From positions 1-64,000 of the forward strand of contig NZ_RKLN01000004.1 of assembly GCF_004011835.1 (NCBI RefSeq): a stretch of DNA of 64,000 bases, given 5' to 3'. The position numbers were made by a program, and so were the translations under genes. The notes beneath the pieces are model-generated. The model was not told the DNA's origin and made no database searches. It saw only the letters and a list, made by a program, of their open reading frames with translations. Within the stretch, counting starts at the first letter, position 1. Every line of letters begins with the position of its first letter. Source of the stretch: Rhodococcus spongiicola (lineage in GTDB: Bacteria; Actinomycetota; Actinomycetes; Mycobacteriales; Mycobacteriaceae). This document shows, piece by piece, positions 25,983 to 34,237 of the stretch.

Positions 25983-27205
25983 CTGCCGCAATGCCGCGTC
26001 GTGCCTCGGGCGGGACCCCACGTCGCAAGGCGGAGTACCAACCGCCGACGACGATGCTCGTCAGCCCGCGTTTCGAGGCGCTCGCCACACAGTTCTTCCA
26101 CATGTTCCGTCGCACCCGCGACGGCGGTGGCGCCTTGGCCGTCTACCTGCACGGGGAACCGGTCCTCGACGTCTGGGCCGGATGGGCGTCCCCGATCCGC
26201 AAGTGGGACTCCGACACCGTCACGTTGTCGTTCTCGACCGGCAAGGGCGTCGCAAGCACGGTTCTGCACCGCCTCGCGCAGCGCGGCCTGATCGACTACG
26301 ACAAGCCAGTCGCCGAGTACTGGCCCGAGTTCGGCGAAGCCGGCAAGGAATCGATCACGGTGCGTGAGTTGCTCAGCCACCGCGCCGGGCTGCACCGCAT
26401 CCGAGGCCTCGTTTCCGGTCGGCACGCGCTGCTCGACCACGACCGGGTCACCGCGGCACTCGCAGCGGCGGTTCCGGACCCGCGCCGTACGAAGATGCCC
26501 GGCTACCACGCCGTCACGTACGGAACGCTCATCGCAGAACTGACCGAACGGGCAACGGGCAAGTCGTTCACGGAACTGGTGCGGACCGAAGTCGCCGAGC
26601 CACTCGGGATCCCCGAGTTCTGGTTCCAGGTTCCCGAATCGGAGAAGAGCCGCATCGCGAAGGTATTCCCGCACATCAACCCCTTCGGGGTGCCGTGGGG
26701 GGTGACGTCGCTGACGCTGTCGCTGGTCCCGCACCTGAAGGACATCGCGGATGCCGGAATGCCCGAAGGCTTCGACATGCTCGTGCGCGACCCGACGATT
26801 CACGACTACGTTATGCCGGGCTGGAACGGCGTGTTCAGCGCCCGCGCGCTGGCCCGCATGTACGCGGCGTTCGCGAACGACGGCGTCGTCGACGGCATCC
26901 AGTTCCTCGAACCCGAAACGCTCGAGCAGTTGGGCGAGGTGCAGACCCGCGCCCGTGACTACGTGCTCGGTATCCGGATGAACTGGCGGCTCGGTTATCA
27001 CGCGGCCCTCGTCGCGGCCCGTACCCAGCACTCAGGCGCGTTCGGGCACTACGGGATGGGCGGGTCCGGCGCGTTCGCCGACCCGGAAACCGGACTGTCG
27101 TTGGCATTCGTGACCAATCGCCTCGGCAACGCCCTGACCCCGTTCGCCGACCTGCGGCTGCCCAGTCTCGGCGCGAAGGCCGAGTCGATCGCTCATCACA
27201 TGTAA
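25979..27205 (+). CDS. Serine beta-lactamase-like hydrolase/esterase (408 aa)
   Basis: Class C beta-lactamase/EstB-type fold. The nucleophile motif SxxK is S86-T-G-K89 (FSTGKGVAS), the tyrosine motif is in PGYHAVTYG (near residue 172), and the GHYGMGGSGAFADPETGLSLAFVTNR block near residue 358 is the typical third element of the esterase branch. No signal peptide, so probably an intracellular carboxylesterase or lipase rather than an antibiotic-degrading enzyme. Start overlaps the small ORF upstream. The final codons, including the stop, are duplicated downstream (see 27189-27222). Confidence 0.88.
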   Translation: MTAAMPRRASGGTPRRKAEYQPPTTMLVSPRFEALATQFFHMFRRTRDGGGALAVYLHGEPVLDVWAGWASPIRKWDSDTVTLSFSTGKGVASTVLHRLAQRGLIDYDKPVAEYWPEFGEAGKESITVRELLSHRAGLHRIRGLVSGRHALLDHDRVTAALAAAVPDPRRTKMPGYHAVTYGTLIAELTERATGKSFTELVRTEVAEPLGIPEFWFQVPESEKSRIAKVFPHINPFGVPWGVTSLTLSLVPHLKDIADAGMPEGFDMLVRDPTIHDYVMPGWNGVFSARALARMYAAFANDGVVDGIQFLEPETLEQLGEVQTRARDYVLGIRMNWRLGYHAALVAARTQHSGAFGHYGMGGSGAFADPETGLSLAFVTNRLGNALTPFADLRLPSLGAKAESIAHHM

Positions 27206-27222
27206 TCGCTCATCACATGTAA
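27189..27222. repeat. Tandem 17-bp duplication across a stop codon
   Basis: TCGCTCATCACATGTAA occurs at 27189-27205 and again immediately at 27206-27222. The first copy contains the hydrolase stop codon, so the duplication lies harmlessly outside the gene. Confidence 0.8.
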
Positions 27223-27248
27223 CAGCGTTTGCGTCTAGCGTCAGCGGA

Positions 27249-28064
27249 GTGATCACCCGTTCGACCGTCGACTCGTGGCTCCGGCCCGCGTCGCCGCCGC
27301 CCTCGCCGCCGCTCGACGCCCGCGAGCGGCGCGCCCTGTGGTTCGAGATCACGATCGTCCTGATCGTGACCTTCGGGCTGTCCGGCGTCTACAGCGCGCT
27401 GTCGCTGCTCGAATCCGCACTCCAGCCGGGCGGACTGTCCGAGCAGGCGGTCGCGCTCAATCCGTCCCGGTCGACGAATTCGTACATCGACCTGGCCCGA
27501 CAGCTGCTCGGCGTCGTCAAGCTCGTCGCGTGGGCGGCACTGGGCCTGTACCTGCTGTGGCGCAGCGGCCTGGGCCCTCGGCGGATCGGACTCGGACGGA
27601 TGCGGCTGCGGGACGCGGCCCTGCCCGGTATCGGGCTCGCGGCCCTCATCGGCGTTCCCGGGCTGGCGTTCTACCTGGGGGCGGTCGCGCTGGACATGAA
27701 CCTGACGGTCATGCCGAGCACCATCGACGACCACTGGTGGCGGCTGCCCGTCCTGGTGTTGTGGGCGATCGCGAACTCGGCCGCCGAGGAAGTGCTGGTG
27801 GTCGCCTACTTGATCTCGCGGCTGCGCCGGCTGGGCTGGAGCGAGAACTCGTCGTTGCTCGCGTCGGCGCTGCTGCGCGGCAGTTACCACCTCTATCAAG
27901 GCCTCGGCGGGGGTCTCGGCAACGTGCTGATGGGGTTGATCTTCGGCCGGTACTGGCAGCGGACCGGCAAGCTGTGGCCGCTGGTGATCGCGCACGCCTT
28001 GATCGACGCCGTCGCGTTCGTCGGCTACGCACTGCTTCGCGGGCACGTGTCGTGGTTGCCTTGA
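27249..28064 (+). CDS. CPBP-family intramembrane protease-like protein (271 aa)
   Basis: Polytopic protein with about seven membrane helices (first near residues 32-50). Contains the CPBP elements: AAEEVLVVAYL near residue 178, YHLYQG near 216 and HALIDAV near 254. In canonical Abi/CAAX proteases the first motif is EExxxR; here the Arg position is Val, so activity is uncertain. GTG start. Neighbours (LCP protein downstream, 31 bases) suggest an envelope role. Confidence 0.82.
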   Translation: MITRSTVDSWLRPASPPPSPPLDARERRALWFEITIVLIVTFGLSGVYSALSLLESALQPGGLSEQAVALNPSRSTNSYIDLARQLLGVVKLVAWAALGLYLLWRSGLGPRRIGLGRMRLRDAALPGIGLAALIGVPGLAFYLGAVALDMNLTVMPSTIDDHWWRLPVLVLWAIANSAAEEVLVVAYLISRLRRLGWSENSSLLASALLRGSYHLYQGLGGGLGNVLMGLIFGRYWQRTGKLWPLVIAHALIDAVAFVGYALLRGHVSWLP

Positions 28065-28095
28065 TCTCGGACGTTAGTGTTCGTGCGTATTCTCG

Positions 28096-29424
28096 TTGAT
28101 CGTGAACGGCGAGACCCCAGACGGACGTCAGCCGGGCCCGCCCCGGCGCGGCCGTCCCCAGCCACCGCGCAGCGTTCCCCCGCCGCCGCCGCGGCGGCCA
28201 CGGCCTGCGCCGGGACCCGAGGGCTCGCAGGTGATCCGGCGCGACGGCCGCGGGGGCCAACCCGCCCCGCCTCCGCCGCCGCAGCGGGCGTGGTCCCAGG
28301 CGCCACCACCCCGCGCGTACGCCCCGACACAGACACCGCGTCCGTACGCCGACGGCCGCCGCGTCCCGCCGGCGCCGCCACGCAACCCCCAACCTCCCCA
28401 ACCCCCCCAGCCCCCACGGCCGCCGCGTCCCGCCGGCGAGCCGCCGAAAGGGCGACGTCCACGCCGGCGCTGGCGTTGGCCGCGCCGGGTCGCGCTGGTG
28501 CTGGTCATGGCTCTGGTGGCGTCGGTCGGCGGCATGCTCTTCCTGGACACCAAGCTGAACCGCGTGGACGCACTCGCCGACTATCCCGGCCGCATCGCCG
28601 ACACCCCCGGCACCAACTGGCTGCTGGTCGGCTCGGACAGCCGGGAGGGACTCACCCCCGAGCAGGCGGCGGAGCTGACGACCGGTGGTGAGGAAATCGG
28701 CGGCCAGCGCACCGACACGATCATGCTCGTGCACATCCCAAGGAGCGGTGCCACGACGATGGTGTCGATCCCACGTGACTCGTACGTCAACATCCCGGGT
28801 ATCGGCCGGGGCAAGATCAACGCGGCCTTCTCGCAACCCGGCGGTGAGCAACTGCTGGTGCAGACCGTCGAGGAGGCCACCGGGCTGCACATCGACCACT
28901 ACGCCGAAATCGGGTTCGGCGGTTTCGCCGGCGTCGTCGATGCGCTCGGCGGCGTGAACGTGTGCGTGCCGTACCCCATCGACGATCCCATGGCCGGCGT
29001 CAACCTCCCGGAGGGCTGCCAGGACTTGAACGGACCCGACGCGCTCGGCTTCGTCCGCAGTCGCGCGACCCCCCTCGCCGACCTGGACCGGATGGACAAT
29101 CAGCGCGCCTTCATGAGCGCGCTGCTGGAGAAGGTGACCTCACCCGCAACACTGATCAATCCGCTGCGACTGTGGCCGACGATCGCGAAGACGGCAGACT
29201 CGATACAGGTCGACGACGGGGACCATCTGTGGAATCTCGCCGGGCTGGCGTGGGCCATGCGTGGTGACGTGGTGACCACCACCGTGCCGGTCGGCGGATT
29301 CGACGTCGTCGCCGGTTGGGGTGACGTCCTGCTGTGGGACCGAGGAAAGGCGAGCGAATTCTTCGATGCGCTCGCAAATGACCGTCAGATCCCGCAGAGC
29401 CTTCTGACCAGCGCACCGTCATAG
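28096..29424 (+). CDS. LytR-CpsA-Psr (LCP) family cell-wall ligase (442 aa)
   Basis: LCP proteins transfer arabinogalactan or other polymers to peptidoglycan in Mycobacteriales. Layout: a Pro/Arg-rich cytoplasmic tail of about 125 residues, one membrane helix (RVALVLVMALVASVGGML, about 132-150), then the LCP domain outside, with RTDTIMLVHIPRSGATTMVSIPRDSYV (signature Arg and Asp residues for phosphate binding) and FVRSRATPLADLDRMDNQRAF. TTG is the furthest start and GTG at 28102 the alternative; no clear ribosome site, so perhaps leaderless. Position just before ferritin matches Rv3840-Rv3841. Confidence 0.9.
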   Translation: MIVNGETPDGRQPGPPRRGRPQPPRSVPPPPPRRPRPAPGPEGSQVIRRDGRGGQPAPPPPPQRAWSQAPPPRAYAPTQTPRPYADGRRVPPAPPRNPQPPQPPQPPRPPRPAGEPPKGRRPRRRWRWPRRVALVLVMALVASVGGMLFLDTKLNRVDALADYPGRIADTPGTNWLLVGSDSREGLTPEQAAELTTGGEEIGGQRTDTIMLVHIPRSGATTMVSIPRDSYVNIPGIGRGKINAAFSQPGGEQLLVQTVEEATGLHIDHYAEIGFGGFAGVVDALGGVNVCVPYPIDDPMAGVNLPEGCQDLNGPDALGFVRSRATPLADLDRMDNQRAFMSALLEKVTSPATLINPLRLWPTIAKTADSIQVDDGDHLWNLAGLAWAMRGDVVTTTVPVGGFDVVAGWGDVLLWDRGKASEFFDALANDRQIPQSLLTSAPS

Positions 29425-29474
29425 GCGTGACATCGCCGGCGCCATAGCGGCGTCGCGGGAGTAGTGTTTCGCTC

Positions 29475-30014
29475 ATGAGTGATGCGGCACGCACTAGCGA
29501 GTTCCACCGACTGTTGCAGGAACAGATCCGCAACGAATTCACGGCCTCGCAGCAGTACATTGCTGTCGCCGTCTACTTCGATTCCGAGGATCTTCCGCAG
29601 CTCGCCGGACGCTTCTATCGGCAGGCGGCCGAGGAACGCGACCACGCGATGATGATGGTCCAGTACCTGCTCGACAACGACCTGCCGGTCACGGTGCCCG
29701 GAATCGACTCCGTCGAGACCGACTTCAAGTCGGTCCGCGAGCCCGTCGCGCTGGCCGTCACGCAGGAGAAAGCCGTCACCGATCAGGTCACACACCTGGC
29801 CCGCACCGCCCGCGACATCGGCGACTACCTGGGCGAACAGTTCATGCAATGGTTCCTCAAGGAACAGGTCGAGGAGGTCGCGAGCATGACGACCCTGCTC
29901 GCGATCGTCGATCGCGCGGGCGACAACCTCTTCGACATCGAGGAGTTCGTGGCGCGCGAGATGAGTTCAGCGGTCAGGTCCGACTCCACAGCGCCCAAGA
30001 TCGCCGGCTCCTGA
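29475..30014 (+). CDS. bfrB: Ferritin (first of two, 179 aa)
   Basis: Iron-storage ferritin of the M. tuberculosis BfrB type, with a four-helix bundle carrying the ferroxidase ligands: FHRLLQEQIRNEFTASQQY (Glu in helix A), EERDHAMMMVQ (ExxH in helix B), VTQEKAVTDQV (Glu in helix C) and LKEQVEEVASM (Gln/Glu in helix D). Forms a 24-mer cage in the cytosol. No ribosome site is obvious before the ATG. 172 bases ahead of a paralogue of nearly the same length; M. tuberculosis has only one ferritin at this place. Confidence 0.93.
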   Translation: MSDAARTSEFHRLLQEQIRNEFTASQQYIAVAVYFDSEDLPQLAGRFYRQAAEERDHAMMMVQYLLDNDLPVTVPGIDSVETDFKSVREPVALAVTQEKAVTDQVTHLARTARDIGDYLGEQFMQWFLKEQVEEVASMTTLLAIVDRAGDNLFDIEEFVAREMSSAVRSDSTAPKIAGS

Positions 30015-30186
30015 TTCGGATTTGTGGCGATTGTCGATGGACGGCATTTCCGGAAACTCGACAACTTTGGAAAGCCCAACCTAATTTAGCCGACGCTAAA
30101 TAAGTCGACCCCAAATGAGGGAATACTAGCCTCAATTAGGTTCTGCTTGGATGACAGTTGGTTATGACCAGCGATATCTTTGTTAC
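30015..30186 (+). promoter_or_regulatory. A+T-rich promoter of the second ferritin with IdeR-like boxes
   Basis: Two elements stand out. ATTTAGC-CGAC-GCTAAAT (30084-30101) is a perfect 7+7 inverted repeat preceded by CCTAA. TTAGGTTCTGCTTGGATGA (30136-30154) matches the left half of the IdeR consensus (TTAGGTTAGGCTAACCTAA). In M. tuberculosis, bfrB is activated by IdeR from tandem upstream boxes, so iron control here is a reasonable inference. Confidence 0.5.
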
Positions 30187-30735
30187 ATGAGTGCTGCAAA
30201 CGAGTCGCATCGGACGAAATTCCATGCACTTCTCCACGAACAGATCCGCAACGAATTCAACGCGTCGCATCAGTACCTTGCGGCCGCGGTGTATTTCGAC
30301 AACGCGGACCTGCCGCGTTTGGCCAAGCACTTCTACAGGCAGGCCAACGAGGAACGCAACCACGCGATGATGATCATCCAGTACTTCCTGGATCGAGAGA
30401 TCGCCATCGAGCTCAGCGGGATCGATCCGGCGAAGAGCCGCTTCGAGAGCGCCCGCGAGCCCATCGCGCTCGCGCTGGCCCAGGAGAAGGACGTCACCGA
30501 GCAGGTCATCCAACTCGCCCGCACCGCCCGCGACGACGGCGACTACCTCGGCGAACAGTTCATGCAATGGTTCCTCAAGGAACAGGTCGAAGAAGTCGCC
30601 CGCATGACGACCCTGCTGACCATCGCCGACCGTGCCGGTTCCAATCTGTTCGATCTCGAGGACTTCGTGGCCCGCGAAATGAGCAGCGTCGACGACGCGT
30701 CGGGTGCGCCGCCGGTTGCCGGCGGCAAGATCTGA
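30187..30735 (+). CDS. bfrB: Ferritin (second of two, 182 aa)
   Basis: Close paralogue of the upstream ferritin: FHALLHEQIRNEFNASHQY, EERNHAMMIIQ, LAQEKDVTEQV and LKEQVEEVARM retain all ferroxidase-centre residues. ATG at 30187 aligns with the paralogue start; a frame extension to 30151 crosses the promoter boxes and is rejected. It has its own promoter with iron-box-like elements, while the first copy has little space for any, so the pair may be regulated differently. Confidence 0.93.
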   Translation: MSAANESHRTKFHALLHEQIRNEFNASHQYLAAAVYFDNADLPRLAKHFYRQANEERNHAMMIIQYFLDREIAIELSGIDPAKSRFESAREPIALALAQEKDVTEQVIQLARTARDDGDYLGEQFMQWFLKEQVEEVARMTTLLTIADRAGSNLFDLEDFVAREMSSVDDASGAPPVAGGKI

Positions 30736-30750
30736 CCCTCTATTCAGCCG

Positions 30751-30792
30751 AAGGGCCCCGTCACACGCCTCGCAGCGCGTGACGGGGCCCTT
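30751..30792. terminator. Bidirectional hairpin between ferritin 2 and the DUF5926 gene
   Basis: 14-bp perfect stem (30751-30764 with 30779-30792, arm AAGGGCCCCGTCAC) with a 14-base loop. A/T-ended on both sides, placed between convergent genes. Confidence 0.85.
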
Positions 30793-30817
30793 CTGGTTCG
30801 GTGAAACCCGTTCAGCC

Positions 30818-31732
30818 TCAGCGCAGGGTGACCTGGCGCCCCCGCAGCCCGTCGCGGGCCCGCAGTTCCGCCGACGTCAACGGCGCGTCGACGGCCAGGG
30901 CCTCGGCCAGGCGCCGGCCCAACTCCACTGTCGGCTCAGCCCACTCGTCCGGGTGCTTCTCGCGGTCGAGATCGAAGACCGGAACGAGCAGACCGTGGGT
31001 CCGGAAGGATCCGGCGAACCGTGAGCCCTCGCCGAGGTGCAGCCCGCCGGCGGCCTGGAGGCGTGCGAGCGCGAGCATCAGCGCGTCCTCGTCCTCGGGG
31101 CGGACCCAACGCAGGTGCGCACGTTCACCGGCGTCGACCCACCAGGCGGCGACGACGTCGTCGGCCTCGATTCGCGCCGAAGGCATGATCGCCATGTTCG
31201 CCTGCTGGACCGATGCGGCGACGTCGGGAGTCGACTCGACACCTTCCGGGATCCACCAGTCGAAGTCCTGGTGGACGGTGATCTTCGGCAGCGCGTCCGC
31301 GACCAGGACGTCGGCCAGGCGTGGGCCGTCGGCCGACGGGTCCGCGAAGGTCAGCGAGGTGCCCGGCTCGGCGGTCTGCGCCCAGACCACCGCGGCGCCG
31401 AGGTCGGCACCGGGGTCGGCCGTGTGGGCCTGGACCTGAAAGCCGACATACCGTCCGGCGGCACCAGCCTCGTCGCGCACCAGTGCTGCGACGGCACCCG
31501 GCAGGACCGTGGCGCCGGTCACCGGCTTGTCGGCCTCCCGGACCTGCAGATCGACGATGGCGGACGGCACGAACTCGCGCAGAGCGACGAGATCGCATTC
31601 GGCGGCCAGGCCCGCGAACGGCCGGGTCGGTGCAGCGACCTCGGCCTCACGCGCGAGGCGCCGCTGCTCGAGCTTCGCGGCACGGTTGCTACCGGGCTTG
31701 GGACCACTGTTTCTCTTGCTCTTCTTACCCAC
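30818..31732 (-). CDS. DUF5926-type conserved actinobacterial protein (304 aa)
   Basis: Starts with a Lys/Arg-rich segment (GTG; GKKSKRNSGPKPGSNRAAKLEQRRLAREA), typical of this family, then a mixed alpha/beta body with DFDWWIPEG near residue 165 and AAWWVDAGERAHLRWVRPEDEDALMLALARLQA near 210. No signal peptide. I believe this is the family labelled DUF5926; the function is unknown. Downstream member of a leftward run beginning with the rhodanese gene, 33 bases after the glycerophosphodiesterase stop. Confidence 0.7.
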   Translation of the reverse strand: MGKKSKRNSGPKPGSNRAAKLEQRRLAREAEVAAPTRPFAGLAAECDLVALREFVPSAIVDLQVREADKPVTGATVLPGAVAALVRDEAGAAGRYVGFQVQAHTADPGADLGAAVVWAQTAEPGTSLTFADPSADGPRLADVLVADALPKITVHQDFDWWIPEGVESTPDVAASVQQANMAIMPSARIEADDVVAAWWVDAGERAHLRWVRPEDEDALMLALARLQAAGGLHLGEGSRFAGSFRTHGLLVPVFDLDREKHPDEWAEPTVELGRRLAEALAVDAPLTSAELRARDGLRGRQVTLR

Positions 31733-31765
31733 GAGGCCAAAACCTACACGGACGGGCGCGCCATC

Positions 31766-32533
31766 TCAGCCGCCGAGCAGTTTCTTGGTGCGTCCGGGAT
31801 GATTGGTCGCGACCCAGCCCACCCCGAGTTCCTTGCACAGGCGCACGTCGGCGGGGTCGTCGACGGTCCAGCAGTAGGTGGCGCGTCCCGCGGCGGCCGC
31901 CTTGTCGACGATCTCCGGGTGCTCGCGCAGCGTCTTGATCGACGGCCCGACGGCGGTGGCGCCGACGGTGGAAGCGGCGGCCCCACCGCCGAGGTAGCGG
32001 GAGGCGTCCCCGAGCAACACTGTGGGCAGCAGCGGCGCCGACCTGCGGATTCGCCACACGGCGGTTGCCGCGAACGACATCACGACGGCCCGTGAGTGAT
32101 TGGCGGACGCCGGGGCGGCCAACCCGTAGCGGGCCAGCTCGGCGAGCACCTTGCTCTCGACCAGTCCTCCGTAGCGGACGGGGTGCTTCGTCTCGATGAA
32201 CAACTTGGTCGGGCGCGACGTCCAATCCAAGGTGAGCTCGATGAGCTGGGACAACGTCAGCAGCTCCGCCGGCTCGCCGTCGGTGCCGTAATCGAGTTCG
32301 CCCAGCGTTCGGAGCGTCATCTCGCTGACGACACCGGTGCCGGAGGACACGCGGTCCACGCGACGGTCGTGGACGCATACGAGATGCCCGTCGCGGGTGA
32401 GCCGGACGTCGCACTCGAGGCCGTCGGCTCCCTCCGCGAGAGCCAGTTCGTACGCGGCGAGGGTGTGCTCGGCCCGCGCGGCCGACGCACCACGATGGGC
32501 CACTACGAGAGGTCCACGCCTATCTGGGCTCAT
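31766..32533 (-). CDS. glpQ1: Glycerophosphodiester phosphodiesterase (255 aa)
   Basis: TIM-barrel enzyme releasing glycerol-3-phosphate from deacylated phospholipids. Contains VVAHRGASAARAEHTLAAYELAL (His-Arg metal/phosphate site; the usual ENT reads EHT), LECDVRLTRDGHLVCVHD (ExD and HD motifs), LFIETKH and the C-terminal YCWTVDDP. No signal peptide. Start overlaps the previous gene by four bases, with GGAGG upstream. Corresponds in order to M. tuberculosis Rv3842c (glpQ1). Confidence 0.9.
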   Translation of the reverse strand: MSPDRRGPLVVAHRGASAARAEHTLAAYELALAEGADGLECDVRLTRDGHLVCVHDRRVDRVSSGTGVVSEMTLRTLGELDYGTDGEPAELLTLSQLIELTLDWTSRPTKLFIETKHPVRYGGLVESKVLAELARYGLAAPASANHSRAVVMSFAATAVWRIRRSAPLLPTVLLGDASRYLGGGAAASTVGATAVGPSIKTLREHPEIVDKAAAAGRATYCWTVDDPADVRLCKELGVGWVATNHPGRTKKLLGG

Positions 32534-33471
32534 CCGACTGCCGCCTCCTCGGGCTGTGCGTTCCTGGGCACGTTGATCCACCGGGCGCTGCGGTGCTGGC
32601 GACCGAACAGGTCGCGGTCGTCGAACCGGCGCACGATGTGCAGCGTGAGCAGTGCAGTTGCGGCGGCGACGGCTGCGGTGACCGCGGCCAGCACAACACC
32701 GTCCGCCTGTGCCTGCAGGGTGTCGCGATTTCGCCAGAGCAGGCCGACCGCGACGAGTGCCCCGTTCGCAACCCAGGCGGCCCACCAGATGCGGATCGCG
32801 GTCAGCGTCCGCCGGTCTCCGCCGGCGATCTCGCTGAGGAACACCCCGGGCATCACGAGGTTGACGACGGGGACGAGCACGCCGACGGCGAGCGAGCGAG
32901 GGGAACGTGGGTCTGCGAGCCCGCGGGCGGCGAGGACCCGGCGGCGGGTGAGGGCGAGTCGGCACACCGAGGCGATCGCCGCAGCGAGGGCAACGAGCGG
33001 TGCCGACACTTGAGTCGCCCACACCATCGAGTCCGAGAGTGCGAGGGTGAGCGGGTCGACCAGCCGGACCCGGTTGAACAGGAGCAGTCCGTATCGGAAG
33101 GCCTCCGACGCGGCAGCGAGACCGAACACGATCGCGGTGCACGCGAGCAGCGTCGGTGCCAGGTCCGCGGCGGACTCTGTACGGGTGAGCCGGTCGTCGG
33201 GTCGTTCCGGAGGAGGATCGAGGAGGCCCCAGCGAGGCACCTCGCTGTAGCGGGGGGTCGGTCCGAGTTCGCGGGCCGGTGGACGCGGGCCCACGAGCTG
33301 CCGGTACGGGCTGCGAGCAACCCAGCGGAAGTTGCGTCGGGACGGTGGCGTCGGACGGAGGGTGTCGACCGGCGAGAGCAGCACGCCCTGGCAGCGCGGG
33401 CACCATTGGGCTGGTGCGCCGACCACCGGCCATCGGGTCGCGCAGTGCGCACAAACCTGGACGACGCTCAT
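32530..33471 (-). CDS. Zinc-ribbon DUF4328-like membrane protein (313 aa)
   Basis: N-terminal zinc ribbon (CAHC at residues 7-10 and CPRC at 24-27), a Pro/Arg linker, then about six membrane helices between residues 105 and 285 with the DUF4328 pattern (IRIWWAAWVANGALV). Corresponds in order to Rv3843c. Begins right after the rhodanese stop (TAG directly followed by ATG) and overlaps the phosphodiesterase start, so the three genes are one operon. Role unknown. Confidence 0.8.
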   Translation of the reverse strand: MSVVQVCAHCATRWPVVGAPAQWCPRCQGVLLSPVDTLRPTPPSRRNFRWVARSPYRQLVGPRPPARELGPTPRYSEVPRWGLLDPPPERPDDRLTRTESAADLAPTLLACTAIVFGLAAASEAFRYGLLLFNRVRLVDPLTLALSDSMVWATQVSAPLVALAAAIASVCRLALTRRRVLAARGLADPRSPRSLAVGVLVPVVNLVMPGVFLSEIAGGDRRTLTAIRIWWAAWVANGALVAVGLLWRNRDTLQAQADGVVLAAVTAAVAAATALLTLHIVRRFDDRDLFGRQHRSARWINVPRNAQPEEAAVG

Positions 33472-33819
33472 CTAGTAGATCTTCGCTGACCCGGGATCGC
33501 CATCGGAGATCAGCGGCAGCCCGGCCTGCTGCCACGCGACCATGCCACCGTCGACGTTGTAGGCGTCGAAGCCGATGCTGTTGAGGAACTCGACCACGAC
33601 GATCGAGCGTCCCCCCTGCCGGCACACGACGAACACCTCGGCATCGATGTCGATTTCGTCGGTGCGGGCCGGTACGTCGATGATCGGGATGTGCTGCGCA
33701 CCCGGGGCGTGCCCCAGCTCCCACTCGTCGACCTCGCGCACGTCCAGCAGGACGGTCCTCGAGCCGGGCTCCGTCGGGAGGTCCGTCACGGAGACAGTAG
33801 GAACGCGCGGTATCGTCAC
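33472..33819 (-). CDS. Single-domain rhodanese (115 aa)
   Basis: One rhodanese domain with the catalytic loop VVCRQGGRS (Cys near residue 68) and the LLDVREVDEWELGHAPGAQHIPI region. Carries sulfane sulfur or acts as a small sulfurtransferase in the cytosol. GTG at 33819 fits the length of the family; the frame runs further upstream but without family features. First gene of the rhodanese-DUF4328-glpQ1 operon. Confidence 0.88.
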   Translation of the reverse strand: MTIPRVPTVSVTDLPTEPGSRTVLLDVREVDEWELGHAPGAQHIPIIDVPARTDEIDIDAEVFVVCRQGGRSIVVVEFLNSIGFDAYNVDGGMVAWQQAGLPLISDGDPGSAKIY

Positions 33820-34237
33820 GCCTTGATTGTGGCACGATCCCGGGCCGGGTAACGCGTCTCGCGTTACCACCTCGGCGCTGTTCGTGACCGGACCGACACG
33901 TTTCGCGTCCGGCGTCAGCCAAATGAGCATTCAAATGTGACCTGAACCACTGATTCCGCCGAGTTATCCACAGTTTCCACAGAACTGTCCCCAGTTCTGC
34001 ACAACGCCGCCGGGGATCATTCACAGGTCAGCGGCGTGTGGCGGAAGATCCGTTGACAGCTGTGCACCGTCGGACCCACAGCAATCCACAGGCTGTGCGG
34101 GGATGAAGGGCAACGGGCCCGAGTCGCGGTGCAGGCCCCATCTCGAGATTCGTCGAATGCGCCCCCAGCCACGCCGACGGCATCCACACGGACGGCATCC
34201 GCGCAGACAGCACAGTGAATGCGGCACAGTGGACGGC
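33820..34237. other. Intergenic region with DnaA-box-like sequences
   Basis: 418 bases, no gene supported. Contains TTATCCACA (33964-33972), GTTTCCACA (33973-33981), the perfect inverted repeat AGAACTG-TCCC-CAGTTCT (33981-33998) and CAATCCACA near 34082. Further right ACGGCATCC recurs (near 34170, 34185) close to the start of the next gene. Confidence 0.5.

Noticed and set aside
28096-28500. Pro/Arg-rich N-terminus of the LCP protein as a frameshift artefact
   Set aside because: The frame is continuous into a good membrane helix and LCP domain, and long Pro-rich cytoplasmic tails are common in actinobacterial LCP proteins.
33820-34237. Chromosome replication origin
   Set aside because: Few DnaA-like boxes, no A+T-rich unwinding region, and neither dnaA nor dnaN nearby.
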